A DNA stretch of 64,000 nucleotides from Gymnopus androsaceus JB14 (GCA_009733575.1 ML769405.1:62001-126000), one strand, 5' to 3'. Positions 22,993 through 36,037 are shown, counted from the first letter of the stretch. Numbers and translations: made by a program. The notes: generated by a model from the letters alone, not told the origin.

Positions 22993-24573
22993 ATGGCACT
23001 ATATCTTTCGCAGTCCCGCATACAGAATCCCATATGGCTCGAACCAAACGACATTTCCTTCTTCCAAACTCGTATCTCCGAAGCAGAGACTCTTATCCAG
23101 ACCGTCGAAAGTCAGATGGACGAACCCAGTGCTAACATCTCCGAGCTGACTCGCCAGAAAGACGCGAAACTCGTTGAGATTGCTTTGCTCCGAAACGTTC
23201 TCGCTCCTGTCCGTCGAGTTCCCTTGGAAATTCTCTCGGAAATATTCGAGCTGGTTTCTGCTCAACATCGCCGGTGGGCAAGCGATATTGTGTCCTGTAT
23301 ATTTGGGCTCTCCAGTGTGTGTGTAGCTTGGAGAAAGGCTGCCCATGCTTCTCCTCGACTTTGGTCCATACTATGCATTTCGTTCGAAGAAGTAGTTCTG
23401 GGACCAGAGCTCATATGGGTTGAGGACTGGATTACTCGGTCTCGAACAGTTCCTCTCGATTTATATCTTGACTTCTATTTGGAGGAGTACGATGAGTTTG
23501 GAGAGGTTCTTAAGGAGAGAGGGAAGCGATTGTTGGAGTACATCCTAACACAGTTCGGTCACAAGGTTAGGTTGCTGAATGTGGCGGGACACCCATCGTC
23601 GTTTCTCCCCATCCTTCATCTGTCACCCTCCTCTTCACTGCTTTCATTGGAAGACATATCTCTCATGATCTCAGGAGATGGGCTCGTCACTCTTGAAGAT
23701 CTGGTAGACCTTTGCCCTCGAAAAGTCGAGGTATTCTTAGGTGCACCCAAGCTGCGACAAGTTGAGCTTAATGATGCTTTTCTTATGGAATTGCTGGCAC
23801 TACCTGCAGAACAATTGACCTCACTCAAGGTCTATATAGACAATGATTTAGAAGATCCAGCCATGTTTGTAAGCATATTATCGCGATGCAAACAACTGGT
23901 CAACCTTGAAATCCATCTACCATCAAAATTTAGCATGCGGCTATTCGTTCTTCTGCCTACATTGAGGTCGCTTAACGTTCCCTACCCCAATGCAGCTGGC
24001 AGTATCCTATGCTGCATTACAGCCCCTGTCCTTCAGCAACTGCATATTCGTTATTACAGCAAGAATTTGGACAGCCTTCTTACAGACATGACTGCGTTTC
24101 AGCTGCGTTCTTCGACTGCACTGTCGTCTTTGAATCTTAATATGCTGTGTAGCGATAATGCGCAAGTCAGCACGGAGAAGGTGGTTAGGATACTCTCCCT
24201 CTTCCCCGCAATTCACTCGCTTGAACTTCAACCTGGTTTCAATCCGGATCTTCTGATTCAAGCAATGATTTATGATTGCTCCAAAGGCCAGTCTGTCCTT
24301 CCAAATCTCAAAAATCTTGTATTGCGTGGTTATGCCCGGAAAGACTGCGACAAGGACTATTTCAGTGCTTCTGGATTAAAGTCTATGGTCCTTTCACGGT
24401 GGTGGCCAGACGGACCTGATGGTGATGGATCGGTGTCTTTCCGCAAGGGATTATCTCGTCTGCAGAAGGTGACACTGCAGGGGTTCCGTGTTGACGAATC
24501 GGCAGAGGACATTACGCATGTATCTGCGCTCTCTGGCCTAGTTTTGAACTATATACCAGTCAAAGAATGCTGA
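22993..24573 (+). CDS. F-box protein, coiled-coil/F-box/leucine-rich type (type 1, copy 3)
   Basis: An uninterrupted 526-aa frame. The layout is as in the copy at 6480-8048: a coiled coil at residues about 15-70, then an F-box (APVRRVPLEILSEIFELV), then VCVAWRKAAHASPRLW, then a leucine-rich region with conserved blocks (ILTQFGHKVRLLNVAGHPSS and LSRWWPDG), ending LVLNYIPVKEC. It would act as a Skp1-binding receptor of an SCF ubiquitin ligase. Compared with copy 2 there are many substitutions in the leucine-rich part but no frame loss, consistent with continued selection and divergence of the recognition surface. Confidence 0.88.
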   Translation: MALYLSQSRIQNPIWLEPNDISFFQTRISEAETLIQTVESQMDEPSANISELTRQKDAKLVEIALLRNVLAPVRRVPLEILSEIFELVSAQHRRWASDIVSCIFGLSSVCVAWRKAAHASPRLWSILCISFEEVVLGPELIWVEDWITRSRTVPLDLYLDFYLEEYDEFGEVLKERGKRLLEYILTQFGHKVRLLNVAGHPSSFLPILHLSPSSSLLSLEDISLMISGDGLVTLEDLVDLCPRKVEVFLGAPKLRQVELNDAFLMELLALPAEQLTSLKVYIDNDLEDPAMFVSILSRCKQLVNLEIHLPSKFSMRLFVLLPTLRSLNVPYPNAAGSILCCITAPVLQQLHIRYYSKNLDSLLTDMTAFQLRSSTALSSLNLNMLCSDNAQVSTEKVVRILSLFPAIHSLELQPGFNPDLLIQAMIYDCSKGQSVLPNLKNLVLRGYARKDCDKDYFSASGLKSMVLSRWWPDGPDGDGSVSFRKGLSRLQKVTLQGFRVDESAEDITHVSALSGLVLNYIPVKEC

Positions 24574-25888
24574 TAGAGGTGTTGTAATGTTGCGTATTAA
24601 TCTACACTAGGCAGACTATCATGGCTGTCATAGAGTTGCGGCATACCATAGTCTACTTCATGGATGTGTGAATGAATGGGAATGTCGGGGTTTGTTCTCC
24701 CGAGTTGTTACAACTTTTGGTTCATCTTCCAATCGCTGAAGCCTGAACAAAGAGCGTTATATCTGGACGCCTAACAACGCTGAACGCAACCCTTCCAAAT
24801 TTAAATGGCAGTTATTGTCTTTCATTATCCGAGATCCAGGGCTACTTGGAAACCATCTGAAAATGACAAAGCGTTACATCTGGGACGTTGAACGCCGAAT
24901 TACGTTTCGACAGCTCAGCTATCGTTTTCTTTTGTGTATTGAAACGGAAAAAATGAACCATGAAATTGGATAAGATCCAGCTTCGCTGTTCGACTTCGTT
25001 TCACATAGCAATGATTTTGCTTCTACAGCGTTCGTAGCGGCCGGGGTTGTCGAGTCCAGAGTTTGAGATATTGCGGACAAAGCGTCAAATATCTCGAATC
25101 TGGGGCTCTGATACTTCGAGCTCTTAAGGTATACTTTTTTTGATTCGCCTAGTGGCCGCAGTAATACGAAGACGATTCACCTGAAGGGAGCTGATTCAAT
25201 CAAGAACAATAGCTACAACGTTTGCTACGATGACAATAACTTTTGTCCTTGTTCCCGAGATAAGGGAGCTGGTCGAAATTTGTACAGATGGACGGAGATG
25301 TTTGGTGGACCCACAAAATACATTTTTCTGACAGGCGTGTAAGGTGCATGTCCTTCATATTCTGATAGACCTTACTCAACGCTGGTCGAATACCGCGAAT
25401 GAATCGAATCGAACGAACCAGCAGGAAAGTTATCACGAATTAAAAGTTAAAGGACCAACAGCATCAAATCGACCAAATCTCACCTTTATAGTGCTCCAGT
25501 TTTCGTCGAGTTCGAAATTGCAAATACCGGGCAAAGCGTTGAATCACGCCAGGTTTCTCCGATACTTCCAACTACAGCTACTCTAGCGATGAAACGACGG
25601 AATTTATACTACTCCAATGCGCACCCCCTAAAAATTCGAGTTCTGATTTGCCAGCGAATGAGAATCCAGTCGGAGGAGACGATTGTGAAAGCCGATTTTA
25701 TGCACTAGTCAAGAACAGATTAAATGGTAAGAGCGTTTACTTTGCTACGATAACAATAACCCTTGTTCTTTTTGCGGGAGATGGGATGTGTGGCGAGTAA
25801 ACTTCCCATGACCCTGACAGCATTGACATTGAACGTCGCAAATACCACGGTCAAAGCGAATCGAGCGAGCCACTAGATTCACTTTGTG
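24574..25888. other. Gene-poor stretch with short dispersed repeats
   Basis: No gene can be supported in about 1.3 kb. Diverged direct repeats are visible: acgatgacaataac with cttgttc at about 25227-25255 and acgataacaataac with cttgttc at 25746-25770. Others are gcaaataccgggcaaagcg (25518) versus gcaaataccacggtcaaagcg (25838), and further agcgttatatctgg/agcgttacatctgg words (about 24752, 24871). They look like decayed duplications of one sequence. Confidence 0.5.
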
Positions 25889-27402
25889 TCACAAATAGGA
25901 AGTCGAAAACAGTCTGACATGAATTGGCATTGAACACGATGAAGATCGAATCCACAGAAAGCAAACAGCATTAAGACAAAGCAAGATAGTAAGGATATAA
26001 GCGAGAGTGACGAGATTAATGAGCAGAGTCTGAGGATGGAATCCCGGTTTACGAAGAATTATCATAGCGGCTGTCCATAGCAGATGATCCAATGCTCGGT
26101 ATGGTTTGAACACTACGAATTCATCTTCAGAGACCGCCCGAGATCGTAATTTCCACCATGGTAACCTCTTAATCGCATCATGAAACCGAGGAACGACTTC
26201 ATCCATCGTCGGTCGTTTACTCGGGTCATCTGCAACCATATCATTGACAAGCGGTCTGAGAAAATCCAAACCGTAAATTTTGGGATGTGGGATGTTGGGT
26301 TCGCGGTCACCCTAATTTCAGTATTAGCATGAGAACCTAGTACATTGGCGGGACTAGAAACTCACATCTAATGAACGAAGTTTTCATCATATTACCCAAA
26401 ATAAAAACATCTGTGGCAAAAGGATCGCATGGAGTCCCTGCTAGGCCTTCCGGGGCATCATAACCTCCAGACTTCAGGGCCTCTTCCAAAGGACGAGGTT
26501 GAGCGGGTTCATATATTTGAGAGTATTCAAAGTCAATGAGATAATATTTCGGAGGATAGCGGGTACGGGAGTTATGGCGAGCCTTTCCATGCCAGTTGTA
26601 GTTCTTCTTGGTAGCGATTGGGTGATATCCATTAGGGTACATCAAACCCGCATCCACGGCCATGTTGTTTATCGAGCAATCCCTGAGAGGAGTGTAAGGA
26701 TTGCCTACTAATGAGAAGATAGTTACTTACCTATGCGCCACGTTATTTCGGTGCATGTAATGTATTCCCTATAGCAAGGTTGAACTCCAGGTCATACCCT
26801 TAACATAATAAGAAGAACGCACTTCAATCATCTCCTTGAAAAACTGCAATACTTCGCCAATCGTCCGGAACTTCGGATCCTCAACCTTCCGCATCCATGG
26901 CATGATCAAAATCTTCTCCTCGTCATTACCAGGTACCGGTAACACTTCGAGGATACGAATACAATGATTATGTTCATTTGAGTTGTGTTCATCGTTCGAG
27001 AACAAAGTGGCGACTAATGGCTTCACCGCTAGAAGGTATATCTTCACGATTGGAAGCCTTGAGACATGTTTCATTGCCACTACACGAGAGTCTGACAAGC
27101 GGACAGCATCCATAACATACGGATGCTGGCCAAGCCACAGTGAGCTGGTAAACATGAAGATAAACGAATCAACTCACAACTGATTTTTGACCATCCTCAA
27201 AATCAAGGTATCTATCGGAATAATCGAGGGTGTATGATGGTTTCCAGTCAGGACGATACCTCGGCCTCATCATGTAGCCACGCTCTTTCAAAAAAACGAA
27301 ATGTCCAGCCCACCACTCTTCAGAAGGATCATGGAGACCAGGTTCTGGCAGAGAGCGTGCAGCTTTCTTACGTCGCTGATATTCTTCCTCGGTAACTAGC
27401 AT
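25889..27402 (-). CDS. Protein-kinase-like protein with C-terminal membrane segment (Agaricomycete family)
   Basis: Start at 27402. Exon 1 encodes a Trp/Tyr/Arg-rich head (KERGYMMRPRYRPDWKPS). A short intron (27177-27126) leads to the ATP-site region (DSRVVAMKHVS, with the beta3 Lys). Exon 3 (26768-26731) joins exon 4 to give the catalytic loop VAHRDCSINN with HRD and the Mg-binding Asn. The DFG position reads DFEYS, so Gly is replaced by Glu. The region before GGYDAPEG resembles an APE motif. A later exon gives DPSKRPTMDEVV, the end of the kinase fold, followed by one hydrophobic helix (LINLVTLAYILTILLCLNAV). I could not find a clean splice across 26340-26285 (after ILGNMMKTSF), so one exon junction is open. 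Activity is uncertain. Confidence 0.75.
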
Positions 27403-27757
27403 GAGAGGCTGAGAGGAATGGGTATTCGGATTCAGAAAGGTTGGAGGAGGACACGAACCAGCCCATCAAAGTTCGTGTCAAACGAACACGCGGTTCGTAG
27501 TTATGGGCGCTAATCGTAGTACCTTGTTCTGAACCGAACGCGAATTGAACGATGTCAAAGCTAAAGTTACATTCAATAGCATCCTCAAGGCAAGTTCCAA
27601 TTGTTATGGCTTTGTACCGTTTTAGGAATCCGAGATACCGTGATTAGGATATAAGCCGATTGCTTCAGTTTCCAAAAGTCATCATTCACCCATTTTCGCT
27701 GGAACGAACTTCTTCATATTCACTCGACCTTTTTTATCTCTCTCTTCTAGTATAACA
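27403..27757. promoter_or_regulatory. Divergent intergenic region, kinase-like gene and orphan gene
   Basis: This 355-bp spacer holds the promoters of two divergent genes. A pyrimidine tract (ttttttatctctctcttct, about 27729-27747) lies immediately upstream of the plus-strand start at 27758. Nothing else is seen. Confidence 0.4.
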
Positions 27758-29221
27758 ATGGTTGCTACTGGTCTTGAAATCCCAATTGCGACCACTGCAG
27801 TACGCCTGATAGTCGCGGTTAGCAGTTCTTCAAGGAACCTCAAAAAAGCGGAGAAGATACTCTCCGATGAAACCCTTACCAAAAACATCGAGTTTCTCTT
27901 CAGTAAGGATCCGATCCTGGCCCGAAAAACAGATGACATTCGTATTCGGTACATTTGATATGGTGGCATGCTTTTCGCGAACTGATTCTCAAAATGTATC
28001 TAGGCTTCAATGGAAAACCGCCGAAGCCGAAAGAAAGATTTTCTTGTTCAGATTCTACCATGCTTATAAAGTGCGCAATAGTGCAGAACAATACCGAGTC
28101 TTCGTCGATGTAAGTCCTAAGATGTTATATCATCGCGCCCGACTTTTAAACTTGCGTTTCTCATAGCGAAGTACCTCTCAAACCAGACTTAAGATTGCTC
28201 GAGAAAAGTCAGAGAGACCCCAGGTTAATATCTTTCAATTTCCGAGTCCTCTCTCTGGTTCACATCGTTAAAACTGCTATGCTAGAGACAAACAGAAGAT
28301 AGGTCCAACGGTAGAGAGACCCCGCAAGAGGTAAGGATGTTTCGCTTTTGCAGCCATTCTGATCATTGAAAATTATTATGATAGAGACGAACCGAACATA
28401 GACCAGCAAGCAATGGTAGAGGCCAGGAGGTGAGGTTCATTTCTATTTCGCGTCTGCCTTTTGCTTATGACATCATGAAGCCGAATAGAGCACCAGTGGC
28501 CGTAATTGAAACCTCATCTTCGATTACAACTCTGTACGGAGTAAGTAGTGTCATGATGCTTCAGCTCTTAGTATTTGGCTGCTTATCACTGTTTATGACA
28601 AGGGGACCACTGAAAATCCTATGGTCATTGCTGTAGTACGTGTTTCCATGTTTCTTCAAGTATCACTCGTGATTGACAATAGATTTCAGAACGGGGCACA
28701 ATTACCCGAGTCGGTTATACCTGGAACTTTTCTTCTGATCAACGTAAGAAACTTCTGAGTTCACACATTGCTTTATTAAAGAATTCTCCTTAGGCGGGAT
28801 CATCCTCTGTAAGATGACCTTGCATGTTCTTTGCGCAAAAGCTAATGAAAACAGGCCTCCACTCCCCCGGATCATATTCGAGTTCCCGTCGTCAAAACGC
28901 TACATCGGCATCATGTAAGTATTGCTTCTATTTTTCCTGAAAATTAATCTCAGACAGACTTCGCAGAATGAGAGCGGTGAAGGACACAGCACTTCTAAGG
29001 ACTTGCAAACAGAAATTCTGCGCGACTTCAAAGATGCTTTGGATATCGCAGACACCATATCCTCGTTGGACCTTGATGCCGAGACCAATTCTTTCGTTAC
29101 TGACGGCGTCAACTTTGCTCCCTATCCCGACGATGACTCGGACGTTGACGATTCGGATTATCATTCGGTGATGTCTTCGCCGGACGTGGTCATAACTATG
29201 GGTACCAGTGAAGGCCACTAA
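27758..29221 (+). CDS. Hypothetical protein, intron-rich, acidic C-terminus
   Basis: I do not recognise the family. About eleven short exons can be joined in frame with GT-AG introns of 40-70 nt. Exon 1 (27758-27948) encodes a hydrophobic then helical head; exon 2 (28004-28109) encodes WKTAEAERKIFLFRFYHAY. Several tiny basic exons follow, including two related ones (RQTEDRSNGRETPQE and RRTEHRPASNGRGQE). The later part reads NGAQLPESVIPGTFLLIN, AGSSS (a 15-nt exon), PPDHIRVPVVKTLHRHH and an acidic, Asp/Ser-rich tail (YPDDDSDVDDSDYHS) ending in GTSEGH. Continuous open phase across so many exons supports a real gene. The function is unknown. Confidence 0.65.
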
Positions 29222-29689
29222 AGCATCGGATTCAAACGCATCTTTGTTGCGTGTCGGTCTGATTCAGCGATTCAGGCAGCAACAGGTTCCTGACCATTCC
29301 TTCGAGTCTCATATCGAGATACAGGATGCGAGGAGGATACAGGACGAGACCAAGACACGAAGACATCAAAAACGAGACCGCACATACGAGGATAGAGCAA
29401 GCAGCAATTGCTGCATGGGCCTAATCTGTCTATCCAAGTGTCTTTATTAATATTATTATCTACTCTCGCCTAATACGATTAGATACTCACGAGTTCACTT
29501 TTAAATCTTTTAGATCTCACCAGTACCCAGCACGAAATAATACTGATCTAAACAATTTAAAAGTGAAGTAGAACTTAGCCGAGGAATCTTCCGCCCTCGC
29601 TTTCTTTCATGAGAGCTCTTTTATCTTGCCATTCCCGTCCTTCCATCATGCAACGTTAAGTATTACTATTCGTGACAATGAATAGTAAG

Positions 29690-30060
29690 AACTCATCTTC
29701 CGAGACTGCCCGAGATCGTAATTTCCACGACGGTAGTATCTTCTTAATACTTTGATCGATTTATGATCTAAATAGCTACTTATTAGCATTATAGAATGCG
29801 TCGTCGGTCGTTTACACTAGGGACATCTGCCTCCACATCATTGACAAGCGGTCTGAGGAAATCTAAATCGTAAAATTTCGAGTGCGGAGGCAGGGCCCGG
29901 GATTGCCCTAAATCCAGCCAGGATGAAGACCTTCATTAGTGAAACGAGAAAAGCTCACATCGATAAAACATATCGGTATCCATGATATATATCTCTTTCA
30001 GAAAATCGAAATGTCCAGACTACCACTGTTCAGCAAGAGTATGGAATCCATGCTCAGGCT
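29690..30060 (-). pseudogene. Decayed fragment of the neighbouring kinase-like gene
   Basis: The block 29690-29890 aligns to 26110-26300 of the kinase-like gene (shared gcccgagatcgtaatttcca, gtcggtcgtttac and tcattgacaagcggtctga). About 29985-30060 aligns to its 5' exon (27288-27350; cgaaatgtccag, ccact, ttcagaa/ttcagca). The middle of the gene is missing and the frame is lost, so this is an internally deleted pseudogene in the same orientation, separated from its source by the orphan gene. Confidence 0.75.
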
Positions 30061-31837
30061 TCGCATGTGGGTGGACCGCTCCCTGATAATAGATATTCCT
30101 CCTCGCCTTCAAGAGAGTCGTCCATGGGAGGAGTCCACAAAAGCTGGCCTATCTATGGCACTAATTCGATATTCTCCGCTACACGGCCTCTTTCTGGTTT
30201 GCAGTCGTGCACCATTGTCCAAATCACATAGATTCATAGCTATGCTCATGCTGATCATGAATCAATCGTGCTCTCCGAGTTCTCTAAAAATCTATGAATC
30301 TTCCATTTCAAGACAGGAAATCTCCACCCAATACGAAGCTCCGACTCTGGTGTTCTGATCTACCGCATACACACTCCTTTCAGCTTCCTGCATGATACCA
30401 GCACCCAGCCAGCACCATTACAAAGCTTGACAAATGGTCTCATTCATACCAGATATCCAACATTGAGCTGCATGCCTTGCATTCGGACTCTGTGACTATT
30501 GCAAACCAACCAGGCGGATTGTCACACTCACTTACGAACAGGTCAGCGTTCAGTCTTTTTTTTTTTTTTGGAAGGCATAAAGCTCATACTTAGCGCATAC
30601 CTTCATAGGAAGTGCAATTCAAGGGGGCACAGGCAGTGGAAACTGTTAAGCAATAACAATCTCAGTTAGGCCCTTGGTAGTGGGACAGCTGAGAAGCGTC
30701 GACGCCGTAGGTATATAAGTTGATTGTACAATTGACTTGGCAAGTGAAACGTAGGAGACCGGAAAAATAGAAATCGTATGTACGTATCGTACCGTAGCCA
30801 TACCGTGCGCAGTATCTTCTCCAACAGAAACAGCTCAAATCCAATTGGTATGAAGTTGCTTCATACGAGTTTTCTCGTCCAAACGGTCAGCCGCTCTGCG
30901 AATACACAGTCAAGGGCTTTACACTACAGATGAGATAGTCGCGACGATTGCATACGCATTGAAGCGTTGTGAAAAGAGCAAATCTGGAGGGAACGTTCAA
31001 TTATCGGGAAACCCGAATTAGCATACATTCTTCGATGGAATTGCGTGTGTAGGAATGTTGTTTAATCTTGTACTTATTAACGAAGCAATCTCCGTTATCA
31101 GAGGTATCCACACTATGCAGCCACTTCCATCATCTTTTTCTCTTGGAGAAATCGTTCAGGCTGGTCTCAGAGCTTTTTTTGATGGATGCAGAGGTTTCGC
31201 CAATTAGAACCATCCTACAATCATGTGTGTAGAATATCTATCTTACCTTTACAAAGCCGTTCTACTTTATAGACGAGATCTTTTCTTGCTCGACATGTAT
31301 GTAGCCAGATAATGAAACTAAACCATCTGGCATATCTCGTTCCGTCGAGGTTGTCGAAGATACCTTTAGACGAGCCAACGACGAACGCGTCGCGGTTAGC
31401 GGCCAAAGGAGCCTAAAGCCTTAAAAAACACTCCAAACCAAGAGTGGCTGGTGAGCCTAATAGTAAATCCATTCAAGCCGCTCAAAAAGTGATGAATTTG
31501 TATCTCGAATCTACAGCCAAGAAATTGACATTGAAGACGCGACTTCAAGCATGAAGAGACGCGAAAAGAATGGATACGAGACGAAGGTCCGACCATCTTT
31601 ATGATTTCAGCCTGAGATATGGATTAACATGCATCGGTCAACGAATCTGTAAAATAGCAACCTTGTTCTTATAATGAACATGTTGCGTGAATTCTCTTCC
31701 CAGTAGCCTTGAACGGTTTGGAACGGGACAGTCACACTGTCTTTCGCGATGTAGGATTCAGGAGGCTTTGGAATCAAAACAATTCCGTTAGTAAAGTATA
31801 CGTCGAAACTACGCACGAGAAACCAACTTGCAGAATT
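30061..31837. other. Unassigned stretch, no gene firmly supported
   Basis: A T13 run lies near 30557-30569. On the minus strand, two short open stretches could be exons of an unrecognised or decayed gene. One is about 31816-31680 (VYFTNGIVLIPKPPESYIA, VPFQTVQGYWEENSRN); the other is about 31410-31290 (AANRDAFVVGSSKGIFDN). I could not join them with good splice sites. Another, at 30844-30662 (VNCTINLYTYGVDASQ), is equally isolated. Confidence 0.35.
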
Positions 31838-32305
31838 TTATCGCTTCCTATCTGCTTCAACAACGTAAAAATCATCATTCGTACGCGAAGCATGCTTTAA
31901 CAGCGTCCTCCCAGCGTCCTTGTCCTCCTCAAAATCCTCCTTCTCCCCCTCCTCTACTCCTTCCACGAAAATAGGTCTCAACTCCGCAGGCTGAACACCT
32001 TGCGTATCAACCAATTTCACCGCCTCCACGAGCCTAACAAGCTCTTCCAGCTCCCGTTTGAGCTTTTCATATTCCGGCGTACCCTCTTCCGGAGGGATCA
32101 GCGCAGACAATTCGTGTAAACGTTTGAAAGTCGATGCAGAGAGCTCCGGTTTTGGGTATGATGATAAGAGCTCGTTAACCGACCATATTGGTTTTGTCGG
32201 TAGCCCAAAAGAATCAGAGTTAATCTTCGGTGTGCTTTTAAGAGTTCGAGAATGAGGAATCGTTGGAATTCGCCTTGGAACGCGACGAAGAAATGATGTG
32301 AGCAT
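31838..32305 (-). CDS. GatC-like subunit of mitochondrial Glu-tRNA(Gln) amidotransferase
   Basis: A single-exon gene of 155 aa. The N-terminus (MLTSFLRRVPRRIPTIPHSR) is basic and Ser-rich, as in a mitochondrial targeting peptide. The core KRLHELSALIPPEEG, then a helix ending LVRLVEAVKLVDTQGVQP, matches the GatC pattern (short helical subunit; hydrophobic helix, VDT-GV-P). The heterotrimer converts Glu-tRNA(Gln) to Gln-tRNA(Gln) in mitochondria. The C-terminus is acidic. The gene is divergent from mS34 with only 62 bp between start codons. The alternative is an uncharacterised mitochondrial protein, but the VDTQGVQP motif makes GatC likely. Confidence 0.75.
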   Translation of the reverse strand: MLTSFLRRVPRRIPTIPHSRTLKSTPKINSDSFGLPTKPIWSVNELLSSYPKPELSASTFKRLHELSALIPPEEGTPEYEKLKRELEELVRLVEAVKLVDTQGVQPAELRPIFVEGVEEGEKEDFEEDKDAGRTLLKHASRTNDDFYVVEADRKR

Positions 32306-32367
32306 TCGGGAAAGAGTGAGTTTGGATTTTAGCGCGCGCTCAATTTCTTCACGCTTCCATCCATCTT
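32306..32367. promoter_or_regulatory. 62-bp bidirectional promoter, GatC-like and mS34 genes
   Basis: The start codons of two mitochondrial translation genes lie 62 bp apart and point outward. The spacer includes the GC-rich palindromic core gcgcgc (about 32332-32338). The same core and flanks reappear in a decayed copy at 55566-55620. Confidence 0.6.
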
Positions 32368-32812
32368 ATGTTCTGGACTTCAATATTACGCGCTGCTACA
32401 GCATCAGCAGCTCCAGAAAACCTAGGACAATCCATTCAAAGACTCTTACCAACCAAACTTCCACCATCTCTAGCCTCACATCCCGGAAACTTGTACCGAA
32501 TTCTATCACGGACGCCTTCAGGCGGAGTCGGGAAGCGCGTATACCAGCTTCGCTGGTCAGAGAAAAACCTGGATGAGTGCTATTGGGTCGTGACCAAGGC
32601 TGTGTTTAAAGACGAGGGTAAGCATGGTAGAGCTTGGGGAAACTTGTATTGGAGAGGTATGTCAAATCCATTCGGAAAAATTTCAATGGTTTTTTCAAAA
32701 CCTTGGGTTTACTTTTGCTTTAGGCAAGCTAGTCCAGGAAAGGCCGATGAGGATAAGGGGAGCTTTGAAGTATACTTGGGCAGAAGGACATTCGCAAGCG
32801 TCATGTATGTGA
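32368..32812 (+). CDS. Mitochondrial small-ribosomal-subunit protein mS34 (MRPS34 family)
   Basis: A mitoribosomal protein of the 37S subunit. Exons are 32368-32656 and 32724-32812, giving 125 aa. The motif CYWVVTKAVFKDEGKHGRAW then GNLYWRGK matches the conserved mS34 core (YW--T-V-pd---HGKAWG-L-F-GK), followed by RPMRIRGALKYTW. The N-terminus looks like a weak targeting sequence. A perfect donor-like GTATGT overlaps the last codons (from 32805). An alternative spliced ending into about 32881 is therefore possible, but I could not identify a conserved downstream exon. The gene is convergent with VFA1. Confidence 0.78.
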
Positions 32813-33165
32813 TTTGCGCTTTCACTTTTATTTTCATTCTTAACGCTTGGTTTGTCACCGACGCTAGTACCTACAGCTACTGCTTGATTTTGGACCATCT
32901 ATACAGATTCCTTTTGACAATGGAAAACATCGACTTTGCTCGCTTCGCGCGCCCTGCTATCTCATATTGGTCCTCTATAACGTCTGCATCTTCCTTATAC
33001 GATGTACACCCACATTACCAGCAAATGTACAATTGTACGCGGGTTTCACGGGACAATGTAGTACGCAATAATATTTCCGCATCTACGTTCCGATCCATTG
33101 GTTTCAAGAGCAAGCTCGATGCATAAAGCGAAGGATAAGAGACTGAGTACACACTGGCTAGATTA

Positions 33166-33828
33166 TCAGATGACGTCTCCTCGAGGTGCACCAGGAAGAC
33201 GGGGTGCCAGCTCCTTCGCTTGCGACGCCTGTCTCCGTTTGCGGTGTTCCGTCAGTCTCACTATAGAAGGAAGGTTGAGAGATAAGAACCTATGCGGAAT
33301 GTATAAAACTCAACTGGAAAACATGTCCCGATGCAAAGTGTATCGTTGATGGGTTGCGGCAGGGGTTTGAGGTGTCGGAGGAGACAAAGATCCTGGTATC
33401 TTGGGTGATTTAGAGCCTTCCTTCTCCTTCTCATTATCCTTCTTATCATCCTTCTTTTCCTTGTCTTTCTCCTTCTCCTTCTCTTTCTCCTTATCCGCTT
33501 TCTCCTTCTCCGCCTTCCGTTTCTGCTTTTCCTCCCATTCTTCCTTCACTTTCGCGATCTCGTCTGCACCGATATCTGGTTTCCGAGCGGTATCGGTGCT
33601 TTCAACCAAACTTGCGAAACCGCGGTCTGTAAGATGAGCATCGCAAGTGTAAATAAAGTCGACAGTGTTGATAGTGGCTAGCACCTTTGCTTGGATCGTT
33701 ACTCGTTAGCCTAGTTGGATGGATGTTTAGAGGAGACTAGCCAGCACCGTGGTCGTAGGCTTGTAGCATATCCAGCACGCTTTAGGCGTTCCAGTAGTTC
33801 GTTTGTAGTATAAATTCGTAAAGGACAT
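33166..33828 (-). CDS. VFA1: VPS4-associated protein 1 (VFA1)
   Basis: VFA1 binds the AAA ATPase Vps4 at endosomes and modulates ESCRT-III disassembly. Three exons (33828-33748, 33684-33315, 33260-33166) give 181 aa. Exon 1 encodes MSFTNLYYKR and the zinc-type pair CWICYKPTTT; exon 2 encodes VLATINTVDFIYTCDAHL, completing the Cys-rich head (C--C...C--H). A Lys/Glu-rich helical linker of about 45 residues (EKEKEKEKEKDKEKK) follows. The tail HRDMFSMRLTEHRKRRQ ends APRGDVI and matches the conserved C-terminus of the family. Both introns are needed to restore the conserved ends; a shorter unspliced reading starting at GTG in exon 2 is not the real protein. Confidence 0.92.
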
Positions 33829-34042
33829 GGATGTAGCTGATAGAAGGCGATCAGTGGTGAGAAAATATGTCTGAATACAGCTTTCTTCTCTGGCCTGTTC
33901 AGTACTAGTTCGATTCTTGATAAATCATAATCGTCGAATGCGAACGTCACTTCATCGTTACACGCGTGAAGGATATCCCATCGGAACCGTTCGGATCCAC
34001 GGGTTTCCCTTCCTCTTATTTAAGTCTTGACCTTCTGACTAA

Positions 34043-35906
<1,864 letters not shown>

Positions 35907-36037
35907 GCTCAAAGGAAAATGTGCAAAATCCTGTATACTTATCCAATCCATATATACATGTATACTACTAGCAATGATACGAACCAACGAGATCGCCTGG
36001 AGATAGTTATAACAGTAGTATATGCACAAGTCTGAAT

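Noticed and set aside
32368..33126. A long open frame through the mS34 region (252 aa)
   Set aside because: It reads through the intron and past the mS34 stop in another phase; the conserved AWG-L-W-GK core requires the splice at 32657-32723.
33684..33684. A start for VFA1 at the GTG opening exon 2
   Set aside because: Joining to the upstream exon gives the conserved MSF...CWICYKPTTT head, so the short form is an artefact.
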